DNA of 64,000 nucleotides, taken from Cryptomeria japonica (lineage: Eukaryota; Streptophyta; Pinopsida; Cupressales; Cupressaceae). The notes beneath the pieces are model-generated. The model was given only the letters and a program-made list of their open reading frames with translations. It had not been told where the DNA came from and made no database searches. Below, one piece after another: positions 1 through 10,691 of the stretch (positions are counted from its first letter, which is position 1; each line of letters starts with the position of its first letter). Made by a program: the position numbers and the translations under genes. The stretch is taken from the NCBI RefSeq assembly GCF_030272615.1, contig NW_026728914.1:166001-230000 (forward strand), in the 5' to 3' direction.

Positions 1-449
1 AGAGAAGTACTTTACCAATAGAGTGAGACATTTGATAAGGTTGCAAGATTCACTTGTAACATGATAATAAATTATGTATTTGAAGTTTGCATTGTGAACA
101 CAGAGTTGTAGCTCAATGCAGGGGTTGGTGCTCCTTTGGGTTGTAGCTCCTTGGGTTGGTGCCCTAAACTATGTAACTGTGTTTTACTGTGAGGTTGGAT
201 TGGAGCAGTAGACTCCAGCAACATTGATCACTGAGGTTTTTCCCACATTGGGTTTTCCTCGTATATATTGGTGTTATGTGATGTCTCCTTGTGTGTCTAT
301 ATATTTGAATTAGTTTCACTACTAACTGGTAAGTCTTCCTTGTGCTTGATTTACAAACTGGTGTCACCCAAAAAGGAAAGCCAAAAGGAAAAGTTTTGAG
401 AACCACTGATTCACCCCCTCCCCCTCTCGGTGGTGCATTGTGTCTAACA
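1..449 (+). mobile_element. Copia-type LTR, 3-prime part (cut by window start)
   Basis: This stretch matches 8401-8846 by eye, sharing the passages around 'gttgtagctcctttgggtt', 'gttatgtgatgt' and the pyrimidine-rich 'ttcaccccctccccctctc'. The match ends at ...tctaaca, the position where the second copy ends ...tctatca, so 449 is taken as the LTR terminus (a CA end, as LTRs have). No primer binding site follows; microsatellite sequence begins at once, so this is the outer edge of an element or a solo/truncated LTR. Confidence 0.6.
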
Positions 450-1165
450 TCCTCTATATCTCTCTATCTCTCTATCTCTATCTATCTTTATCTCCCCATA
501 TACCTCTTCGTACATCTCCATCTATTTTTATCTCTCCTGCTCTTTATCTCTATACATTTATCTAGATTCAATTTCTATATACTCATCTCCCCTCCATCTC
601 AATATTTATCTTCTTAGCCCATCTCTTTGTTACTCTTCTCAACTCTATTTCTCCCTCTCTATCTCTATTGCAAACATAACATGAGCTTTTTGTGCAATAA
701 AAGTATGGAAATAAGATAACCATTGAATTATGAAAATAATCAACCTCCATTAATAAAAAGATCAAGTTATGCCTACGATAAGAAGAAAGAGAGGGATAAA
801 TAAGCCTATAAAGAGGGATAGATAGAGGGGGGAAGAGAGACAAATAGAGATAAGGGGAAAAGCAACAGAGATAGGGGATAGAGATAAAGTTAGAGATGGA
901 AAAGGAGATGGACAGAGAGAAAGGAGAGACATGGATATATATAGATGGAAGAGATGAATACATAAAGAGAGAATGAGATAGAAAGATTAAGATAGAGATA
1001 CGAAATTATGTATAGGGAGGTAGAGAGAGGGAGATATATAGTGATAGAGAGATATGGATTCATAATGAGATAGAAATAGAGGGAGATAAGGAAAAATTAG
1101 GTAGAGATAAAGATATAGAGAGAGGGTGTGTGGGCATGTGTGCGTGTTTGTGTGTGTGTGAGTGA

Positions 1166-1232
<67 letters not shown>

Positions 1233-1844
1233 AGATAATGAGATATAGATATAGAGGAAGAAGAAACGTAACATATATAAGTTATAAAGAAAGAGGGAGA
1301 AATATAATGAGACAACTAAAGAGATGGGGAGGGAGAAGTAGGGACTATGTCTATGTATGAGCGAGAGGTAGATGGAGAGAAAAATTGGGAGGGATATATA
1401 GAGAGAGTAGGAAGGGAGTCTATCTATGAGTTAGAGGGAGATGGAGAGAAAAATGGGGAGGGATATATAGAGAGATTGGGAAGGGAGACAAATAGAAATG
1501 AGAGAGGAGAAAGTAGAGAAATATAGAAAGGATTGATAGAGAGATAGATATAAATTTAGAAATATAGAGTAGGTGAGAGAGATATAAGGACAGATGGAGG
1601 AGAGAAATAAATAGTGATAGAAAGAGAGAGATAATAAGAAAGGGGAAAATTAAGAAATAAAAAGATAAAGATATGGTTTAAGTTATTTATAGAGAGTGGA
1701 GAGACAGATATAGAGAGAAGTAGAGATAGAGTAGGGGGATAGAGAGATAGAGTAGGGGGTAGAGAGATAGAGATATGGAGGGAGAAATAGAGAGTGTGTG
1801 AGTGAGAGAGGTATAAGGAGGTAGAGAGGAAGAAGTTGACAAGT
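450..1844. repeat. Degenerate TC/GA microsatellite block
   Basis: From 450 to about 670 the plus strand is nearly pure pyrimidine with a tctatctc-like period. About 670-780 is ordinary sequence. From 780 to 1844 the plus strand is purine-rich (gagatagaga-like), with a clean (TG)n run around 1168-1199 and (AG)n at 1200-1229. The pyrimidine arm followed by the purine arm makes an imperfect inverted arrangement. Open frames here are low-complexity artefacts. No gene is seen. Confidence 0.85.
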
Positions 1845-2742
1845 GTGTGTAGAAGTTGCCCTAATTACAAACCTATTGATCAGTGTTTGATCACCACTGC
1901 ATGATACAAAGAGTAAAGGTTAACAATTGGAATTAGGTGTTAACCGGTTTGTGCAGGATGTTACTGGTTTGAATGCTATTAGGTACTTCCAGGTTATGTA
2001 AGACAGTGAAGCTAGAAATTCATTGAATTAGCCCTAGTAGCATGGAATGTGAGGTAATTTCTCAAGTTCATGATCATATCATAGGTTGTCGTAAAATAAT
2101 AGAGCTGAATGATCATCAGATGATCTCATATGCATAGCTAAACTGGTATATGGTGGAGATTGTAGTCCTGGTATTGTACCTGACCTAAGACAAGGACCTA
2201 AGGTGTATGACTCAGGGGGAGTTCAAGTGATCGTGAATGTAGAGCTATCTTGCTTGAACTGGTAAGGATGCCGATTGCCCAAATTGCAGGAGATGGAAAT
2301 GGCAAATGTATTGTAGGCTGACAGACAGGTGAGCAATATTCACTGACACATCAACAATTGGTATCAATGTTTCTGCAAATTGAGTTCAAATAGCATCAAA
2401 CTTTCATGTTCAATTCATGTTAGTTGATGGTTGATTTCCCCATCTCAAGTGTTGTGACTTGAGAAGATGTAACAACCGGTGACAAGATAACAAGTGGTAT
2501 GAAACAAAGTGTTACATCCAATGAAGACAAACGAGGAGAAAGATCTCTATCAACAACTGGTACATACAAAGAGAAATAACATCCTAACAATGCCCTTTGC
2601 CATTGTTGTCAAAGGGGGAGAAGGATTCTGTAGTATACCGCATACTATATGTGTGTGAATCCATGGATCACAGTAAGGTGGAGAAAGACTATATAGTATG
2701 TCAGATACTACATGTGTTCACATCAGTGCCAAATTGGGAGAT
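1845..2742 (+). mobile_element. Copia-type 3-prime internal end, copy A
   Basis: This noncoding stretch is a direct repeat of 5754-6661. It carries the usual end of a copia element: two short blocks reading 'caaagggggagaagg' (about 2608-2622) and then a polypurine-like run just before the LTR start. In this copy the second run is degraded (aaattgggagat, where copy B has aaagggggagat). No polymerase-encoding frame survives. It lies directly against the GA-rich block on its left. Confidence 0.6.
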
Positions 2743-3911
2743 TGTTGGCATTTTGTTGTCATTGATGTCAATCGGTATGGGATGACCACTAGTAGAAGAG
2801 ATGTATGTGCAACACCTGCTATGGGGAAGTATAGGATGTGATACCTTGGATATCACCTTGTGTTGTAGAACACCAGTAAGGTTAGGAGAGTATGTCAAAT
2901 TGACAAGGTGTTTGAGTGTTTAGTTGTGATGAAGAGGAAAAATGTTATCTGAATCACATAAACATTGGAAGAGAAGAATAAACCGGTATGCTATAAGGTT
3001 GCAGAACAATAGGACTCCCACCAGTTGAAGATGCAGTCATCATGTGAAGCATGACCAATAGTGAGTGTGCTCACATCGGATCTACTGGTGATCAGAGGGA
3101 ATGCCTTAAGTGTACGAGATTAGGGTTATGCACTGGGCCGACAGAGAAGTCATGATGAGATGCCAGTACAGAAGAAGAGTAATGTGTTTGTCATGAAGAC
3201 AAACTGGTTGAAATATGGTTTGAGCTAATGAAGAAGAAGGCGAGGCTAAGTAGATCTAGACAGAGGTAAGTGGATTGATTGAAGATGGAATCTTGTAAAG
3301 GTTGATGACATGGTGTTATCAAGAGTGGTAACAGGTATGTAAGTCCACCGGTTATATAAGCAAGGTACGGATGTAGAAGACTCTCGCTTTGTAGAATGAG
3401 CACACTTTGGATATACATGTCTAGAGACCAGTTTAGATAGTTCACCGATAGTTGAAGCAAAGTGTAGACATGAAGAGTTAACTGGCATAATAAGAGATAT
3501 CGATAGGGTTAGTAAATCCATAGAGAAAAGGAACCGGTAGGGTGTTTGGTCAGTGATCCTATCTGGACCGACTTTAAGAGGCAGTCAGTAGTTGGTTGAT
3601 GTGAATGCCACATGGTATCAAAGTGGAAAGCTCGTAAAGGTTGGAGATGTACAATGTCGAGTTAGGTATCTTGACAAGTGTGCATTAATTATGGATCCTG
3701 TGATTTGTGGATCAGATTTGATGTGCATGGCTCAAGGAAGAATGAATGGTAGAGCAGAATCAAGGAGTTGTTGGCTCTTGGATCAAAGAAAGAAGATCGG
3801 ATTGAAAGAATACCTTGAGAAGGAAACATCAGAGGTATTAATGGCAGTTTGATAGATGTAGGTCAAGATAAAGGATCGTGTTTCCCATATCTAGAAATGT
3901 GTTTTAGAAGG
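2743..3911 (+). mobile_element. Copia-type LTR, copy A (3-prime half missing)
   Basis: It starts TGTTGGCATTTTGTTGTC immediately after the polypurine-like run and follows 6662-7837 closely up to '...gttttagaaggc'. There the two copies part: copy A runs straight into gag sequence while copy B continues for another kilobase. The missing half of the LTR, the primer binding site and the gag N-terminus were therefore lost in one deletion. Confidence 0.65.
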
Positions 3912-5296
3912 CTCACTAGTGACATCTTCTCATAGGTGGTAAGATGCAGATCGATAAAGAGTATATGGGATAGACTAAAGATGCTTTATGGAAATGAGCC
4001 ATGCACTACTGAATCAGATTTTGGAAGCATGAAGGACAATAATGTAGACACACATGGAAGTGTTGATATTAGATCAGTTAGTTGCTGCAATTTTGATGAA
4101 GATGAAACTCATCTCTTCATGGCACAAGATACAGAAAGTTATGTGCACACATCAGAGTGTGACAAGGTAGATAGATCTATCCGGCAAGATTTGTTTGGAA
4201 GTGATGATGAAGAAGAAGATGCAGAAATAGAGTGTGAACTGGTAAGTGCTCTAGAAGAGCTTCAAAATGTTAGAAATGATTTTAAAAACTACAAAAGATT
4301 AGTTCAAAAGGATTGCCACCAGTTGAGAACCTGCCTTGAAGTGTCAAACCAAAAGGTTGGCTTATTGACCACTCAACTAGAAGAGACAAAATTATTGACT
4401 GATGATTTGAAACCAGTCTGGGACTCCAAGGGAAATGAAATGGAGAATCTAACAAATGAATCAAGTTGTTTAAGAATCTTGCAGTTGTTGAGAAAAACTG
4501 ACTGATCAAATGTCTTGAAGAATCTGAGAAATGTATCTCAGAATTAAAGTCTCAACAAAAAGACACCAAGGAATGCAAGTGTAAAGATCTAAAGGTTGAA
4601 CTAGAGACAAAGGATAAAGAGAATCAACAAATAATAGTTGAAATGGAGTTCATTAGAAAAGAACTTGAGAAATGTCAAGATGAGCTCAAGTTGAGGATGA
4701 ACAATGGAGTTGCATGGAGAAATAATGCAGATCTAAAAAGAAAAGGAAAGATTAGAGAAGACAGTGTTACCGGTAGCATGAATAGGAGAAGACCTACTAC
4801 TGGTAGAAGACAAGGAAATGTTGCTGCCACCGAGTCAAGACAAGCATGGCCGAAGAAGAAATCAGATGGAAAATCTTCAGAGAATGGACAACCCTGGATC
4901 CATTCCTGGAGAAGCAAAAATGCAGATGCCAAACCGGTAATAACACCTCATGTTTGGAAGAATAAGGTTGTAAGTAATAAGCCTCCTCTCTCTGGTTATT
5001 GTTTTGGATGCAAAGGTTATGGCCATAGAGAAGAAGAATGTAAAATGAGGTCTAGGAATAGACAGATTATTCTTCCTAGGCATAATAAATCGAATGGCTA
5101 CAAATTTTATGCATATGAGCATAATGCATCTAGAGGTAGAAGCATACATACCCCCTCTTACGGTATTGCTAATGTTGTATGTTTTAAGTGCAATAGATCT
5201 GGCCACAAAAGTTATGATTGGAGGAGGAAGAACTTGCAGTCCTACCACAACAAGTGGAATACTCATGCTCAACATGGAACAAGTTACAGAGGATAA
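3912..5296 (+). pseudogene. Ty1-copia gag remnant (UBN2-like, zinc knuckles)
   Basis: Gag packages the element RNA into virus-like particles. Two open stretches remain: 3936-4505 and 4643-5296. The first begins with a motif typical of plant copia gag (SIWDRLKMLYGNEP) and continues into an acidic, Glu/Lys-rich coiled-coil-like region. The second is basic and carries two zinc knuckles. The first knuckle is intact (CFGCKGYGHREEEC, CX2CX4HX4C, about 5003-5044). The second reads CFKCNRSGHKSYDW, with the last Cys replaced by Trp. A stop near 4501 separates the two parts. The gag N-terminus is missing and no protease, integrase, RT or RNase H follows, so the gene is broken on both sides. Confidence 0.75.
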
Positions 5297-5753
5297 AAGA
5301 AAAAAATACTTGCATGGAACAGAATGTGTGTTGTTCCTGCTCAAGCAAGGTATCCTAGGAGACTGACAGATGGCCATAATGAAATGACAAGAAGAGGAAG
5401 AGTGAACTAGTATAATATAAGGTTCCCTTTTCATGAGGTTAGCATGGATGTTGTGTGCTACTATAGCACTGTTTTTGGTTGTAATGCAGAGTCCTGAAAA
5501 GAAAGGGCCCATCAGAAGAAGAAGACAAACCCTGCTCCCAAGTCTATAATGGGGGAGAAGAATGAGATTAAGCAGCTATGGAGGAAAAAGATCATGGACT
5601 AGCATTGTGCATTTAATGCACAGGTTATATCTCCTAAAGTCTAAAGGAGATGCAGGATCTTAGGGAGGGTAGCACATTCAATTTATCATTCACCCCCTCA
5701 ATAATGAAGGAAACAAAAAAAATAAACATGTTGTTTCCGGTATGAGGGAAGAA
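5297..5753 (+). other. Element remnant between gag and 3-prime end
   Basis: About 450 bases link the end of gag to the second copy of the 3-prime internal region. Pol, normally about 3 kb in a copia element, is absent. I see only short frames and a purine-rich piece (gggggagaagaatgag, near 5551), and nothing that I can name. Confidence 0.4.
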
Positions 5754-6661
5754 GATGACAAGTGTGTGTACAAGTTTCCCTAACTACACACCTACTGATC
5801 AGTGTTGGATCACCACTGCATGATTCAAAGAGTAAAGGTTAACAATTGGAATTAGGTGTTAACCAATTTGTGCAGGATGTTACCGATTTGAATGCTAATA
5901 GGTACTTGCAAGTTATGTAAGACAATGAAGCTAGAAATTCATTGCATTAGCCCTAGTAGCATGGAATGTGTGGTAAAGTCTCAGGTTCAGGATCATGTCA
6001 TAGGCTATGGTAAAATAATGGAGCTGAAAGATCATCAGATGATCTCATATGCAAAGCTAAAACGATATATGGTGGAGATTGCAGTCTCGGTATTGTACCT
6101 AACCAGAGACAAGCACTTGAGGTGTATGACTCAGGGGGAGTTCAAGTGCTTGTGAATGTAGAGTTGGCTTTCTTGAACTGGTAAGGATGGTGACTACCCA
6201 AATTGCAGGAGATGGAGATGGTAGATGTATTGCAGGATAACAAGAAGGTGAACAGTATATAGTGATACATCAACAATTGGTATCAGTCTTTCTGCAAATT
6301 AAGTTCAAATAGCATCAAACTTTCATGTTCAATTGGTGTCAGTTGATGGTTACGTCCCCCATCTCAAGTGTTGTGACTTTAGAATATGTAACAATCGGGG
6401 ACACGATAACAAGTGGTATGAAAGGAAGTGTTACACCAAATGAAGACAAAGGAGGAGAAAGATCTCTGTCAGTAACTAGTACATATAAAGAGAAATAACA
6501 TCCTGATAGTGCCCTTTGCCATTGTTGTCAAAGGGGGAGAAGGATTTTGTAGTATACCACATACTACATGTGTGTGAATCCATGGATCATAGTAAGGTGG
6601 AGAAAGACTATTTAGTATGACAGATACTACATGTGTTGACATCAATGCCAAAGGGGGAGAT
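5754..6661 (+). mobile_element. Copia-type 3-prime internal end, copy B, with PPT
   Basis: Direct repeat of 1845-2742. It ends in a well-kept polypurine tract (aaagggggaga, about 6650-6660), which primes plus-strand DNA synthesis in LTR retrotransposons and sits directly before the LTR start at 6662. An 87-codon open frame at 5892-6155 is not recognised and is disrupted in copy A, so I do not call it a gene. Confidence 0.65.
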
Positions 6662-8103
6662 TGTTGGCATTGTGTTGTCATTGATGTCAACTCGTATGGG
6701 ATGACCACTTGTAGAAGAGATGTATGTACAACACCTACTATGGAGAAGTATAGGATGTGATACCTTGGATATCACTTTGTGTTGTAGAACACCCATAAGG
6801 TTAGGAGAGTATGTCAAATGGACAAGGTGTTTGAGTATTTGTTTATGGTGAAGAGGCATAATGTTATTTGACTCACATCAACACTAGAAGAGAAGAATGA
6901 ACTAGTATCCTATAAGGTTGCAAAAGAACAATAGGACTCCCACCGGTGGAAGATGCAGTCATCATGTGAAGAATGACCGACAGTGAGTGTGCTCACATCA
7001 GATCTACTAGTGATCAGAGGAAATGCCTTAAGTGCATGAGATCATAGTTATGCACTAGACCGACAGAGAAGGCATGATGAGATGCCAGTACATAAAAAGA
7101 GTGATGTGTTTTTCATTAAGACAAACTGGTTGAAATATGGTCCAAACTAATCAGGAAGAGGGCGAGGCCAAGTAGATCTAGAAAGAGGTAGGTGGCTTGA
7201 TTAAAGATGGAATCTTGCAAAGGTTGATGACATGGTGTCATCAAGAGTGGTAACCAGTATGTAAGTCCACCGGTTATATAAGCAAGGTACATATGCAGAA
7301 GACTCTCACTTTGTAGAATGAACACACTTTGGATATACATGTCTGGAGACCAGTTTAGATGTTTCACTGATAGTTCAAGCAAAGTGCAGACATGAAGAGT
7401 TAACCAGTATAATGAGAGCTATCAACAGGGTTAGTAAACTAGCAGAGAAAAGCAATTGGTAGGGTTTTTGGTCGGTGATCCTATCTAGACCGATTGAAGA
7501 GCTGAGTCAATAGTTAGTTGATGTGAATGCCACATGGTGTCAAAGTGGCAAGCTTGCAAAGGTTGGAGATGTGTAGTGTCGAGTTAGGTATCTCGACAAG
7601 TGTGCATTAATTATGGATCCCATGATTTGTGGATCAGATCTGATGTGCATGGCTTGAGGAAGAATGAATGACAAAGTAGAATCAAGGAGTTGTTGGCACC
7701 TAGATCGAAGCAAGAAGATTGGATTGAAAGAATACCTTAAGAAGGAAACAATAGAGGTATTACTGGCAGTTTGACAAATGTAGGTCGAGTTAAAGGATCA
7801 TGTTTCCCATATCTGGAAAATGTGTTTTAGAAGGCGTAGAAATGGTAAAGATGAACAGATGGACATCAAGGTGATCAGGTCATGCAGGATCTGATTGGAT
7901 TTGGTTTTCCTCGTAGATGGTGAGGAAACCCTAACCGTCCAAATTTTTAATTGGGCTTTGGCGAGAAAATGAGCCTATAAGTATGAAGGCCAAAGAGATT
8001 GTTCATTGCTGCTACATAGAAGAATATAGTGCTATTGCAAGTTAAAAGACTTTTGCAAGTAGAGCAACTCAGCCAAGTTCTCAATGAGAATCTATGAAGA
8101 GAG

Positions 8104-8152
<49 letters not shown>

Positions 8153-8846
8153 CTAGTTGAAGCATTCAACCAGTTAGAGAGAAGAACTGGTAGTGTTGAT
8201 ATTGGCAGAGCAGAAGGGAAGAAGAACTGTAGAGAAGGCAGATTGTGGACCGGTTGAATCAAGCACTGGTAAAGTGTAATGATGTGAGGAGGAGATTCTG
8301 GAAAGAAGAAGAGTAGAAGAGGTGTATTGGTAGGGCTTATCGGTAGAGGAGCAACAGGTGAAGAGAAACAAGAGAAGTGAGTTGGTGTTGCAGAAAAGGT
8401 AACTCACCAACAGAGTAAGGTATTTGAAATGGTTGCAAGATTTACTTGTAACAAGATAGCTACTTATGTATTTGATGTTTACATTATGAACACTGAGTTG
8501 TAGCTTGGTGTAGGGGTTGTAGCTCCTTTGGGTTGTAGCCCATAGATCAGGTAGGGGTTGTAGCTTCATGAGTTGGTGCCCTAAATCAAGGATTGCAGTT
8601 CCTTTGGGTTGTATCCCATAAACAAGTCAGGGGTTGGTGCTCCTTGGGTTTTCCTCATACATACTAGTGTTATGTGATGTGCCCTTGTGTGTGTGTGTGG
8701 ATTTTAGTTATCTCCTTACTAACTGGTAGGTCTACATTATGTTTGATCCATAAACTGGTATGCTCACAAGAATAGATAGAAGGGAAAAGATTTTGAGAAC
8801 CACTGATTCACCCCCTCCCCCTCTCAGTGGTGTATTGTGTCTATCA
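6662..8846 (+). mobile_element. Copia-type LTR, copy B (complete, about 2.2 kb)
   Basis: It starts TGTTGGCATTGTGTTG after the polypurine tract and ends ...GTGTCTATCA, so both TG and CA ends are present. The first half matches 2743-3911 and the last 446 bases match 1-449. A (GA)n run sits at about 8107-8150. The following 5 bases are atata; a matching duplication at the other end of the element cannot be found because the left end is rearranged. It is long for a copia LTR. Confidence 0.7.
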
Positions 8847-9030
8847 ATATATATATAAATATCTAGAGAAGGACAAAAATGGAGAGAGGATAGAGGACAG
8901 TTAGAGACATATAGAAATATGGAGTGATGGGTAGAGAGATGCAAAGAGAGGTAAGAATATATAGATAGGGGAGAGAGATAGAGAGGAATATATGAATAGA
9001 GAGAGAGAGAGAGGGGGAGATAGAGATATT
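8847..9030. repeat. GA-rich microsatellite remnant
   Basis: Purine-rich, gagagatagag-like sequence of the same kind as 780-1844. The copia complex therefore lies inside what looks like one GA/TC-rich block. Confidence 0.7.
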
Positions 9031-10662
9031 TAATTAATTAACTCATGTTTCTCATATAATATAACTCTCTAGAAGGAGAAACTCTCTTCTTATCATTCTT
9101 ATGATGAAGGAGAAATGTATCTAGGTGGCAATAGTTTGCATCATATTTTTTGTTGTAGGAAGATGCAATACAAAAGAATATAATTTGATGATTAATCCTT
9201 CTTTCCTACAAACTATCATGTTGATTTCAAGGGTAAAATATGATAATATTTGTTCTTCTCAATATGCTTTTTCTTGTTCTTTAAATTGTAAGTAATAATG
9301 TATTGAATAAATATTTACATTTATTTTAAAACACTATAAGAAGAGGTTAAAGTCTTGGACACCAAAATTAGATATACTTGATAAAGATTTTAATTTTTGT
9401 TGACCATTTAACACCCCTATTTTTAGAAATAGACATAGAGCTGAAAGAAAGTGGGTGAACATACCTTGTCAATGAGAATGGCGTCCAAACAAGTCTCTAT
9501 GAAGGAGACTAATTCATCAAGATGCCTCACATCTTCCATATGAGCAAGCCCAATGGCATTTGAGTAGCAGGAACATTTGTTACCCATTCTATATTTAAAA
9601 TATAAAACTACACTTGGCAAGTCAGAATAGAGCGCAGTATGGCTAGAGAGTTTCTCTCTCTTGTGAAGCTCGGTAATGGTGAGGATCATTGCTTTACAAA
9701 GGAGCTGGGATTCAAAATCAACCTCAAAAATAATGTATGATGGTGACACATTTGCAGAAGAAAGGACGATGGTAGATTAGATTGTTGCTCCATATACAAG
9801 CCTTTATGAATTGCTCATACCATAAGCATACAACCACTTGCAAAATGTTTAGCAAGATTTTTACCCATATCATCACCTTAATGTACTATTCAAATCTCTA
9901 ATAACTGTTTTTTTTTTGCGATAGAAAACTATTCTTTTTGTGATTTTTTTCATTTTTGAATATTACTTGTAATAACTTTGATATATTGAAAGGAATGTGA
10001 GAAATAATTTGCAAACCTATGTTTGTAATTTAATTTTGAAAAAATGACTTTTAATTTATTTTATCATCATGGCTTTAATGTGAGCTAAATATATATTTCA
10101 TGTTTTATATAATATAATTATTAAATATATTTTTTACTAAATTTATATTTTTTAAATGTTAGATATATTATATATTTAATATTTTAAAAATATATATTAT
10201 ATAAAATATAATATATAATAATAATAAATGTAATTTTTTATCAATTTTATATATAAAAAATACAATTAAATATTTTTATCAAAAAAATATTAAATTAAAT
10301 AAAAAACATATTATAATATATAAATAATAGATTTAATATTTATTTTAAAAAATATATATTATGTAGTAAATATTTTTAAATATTCATTATTCAATATGAC
10401 TAGAAGTGAGTCATTTAATGAAATATCTTTTTTTAAACTATGTTCATTTTTTTCCTCGACACATCATTGACAATTTGCTAGAATATGTGTACAATATGAC
10501 ACAGATTTTTATGAATGGTGTAATACACAAGATCATCTAATACGACATATTTGCTACAATATGTCATAGGGAAATATTCCAGATTTACGCTCATTTTCAT
10601 ACCTAACTGGAAAAGAAAATAACTATCTTATTTTCTAAGATAAAATGCCCAACTTATAATAA
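9031..10662. other. AT-rich intergenic DNA
   Basis: Very AT-rich, especially 10080-10400. Apart from the exon-like segment at 9465-9722 I see no gene, repeat end or promoter that I can support. Confidence 0.6.
9465..9722 (-). pseudogene. Orphan exon-like segment, 86 codons
   Basis: On the minus strand an open segment of exactly 86 codons is bounded by good splice signals: acceptor ...ATTTTTGAG|GTTGAT at 9722 and a perfect donor GACAAG|GTATGT after 9465, both in phase 0. The peptide has ordinary, non-repetitive composition (VDFESQLLCKAMILT..., ending DELVSFIETCLDAILIDK), unlike the low-complexity frames around it. I do not recognise the family. No partner exons are seen nearby, so it may be one exon of a host gene with very long introns or a stray gene fragment. 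Confidence 0.4.
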
Positions 10663-10691
10663 CTAGTAGTTGCAGGGGAAGTGCCTGCAAC
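10663..10691 (-). other. Helitron 3-prime terminus (hairpin + CTAG)
   Basis: Read on the minus strand, an 8-bp perfect stem GTTGCAGG / CCTGCAAC (10684-10691 with 10669-10676, loop of 7) is followed by TA and then CTAG, with T as the next flanking base. Helitrons end in CTRR with a short hairpin just upstream and insert between A and T. The orientation agrees with the RepHel gene, which runs on the minus strand towards this end. Confidence 0.7.
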
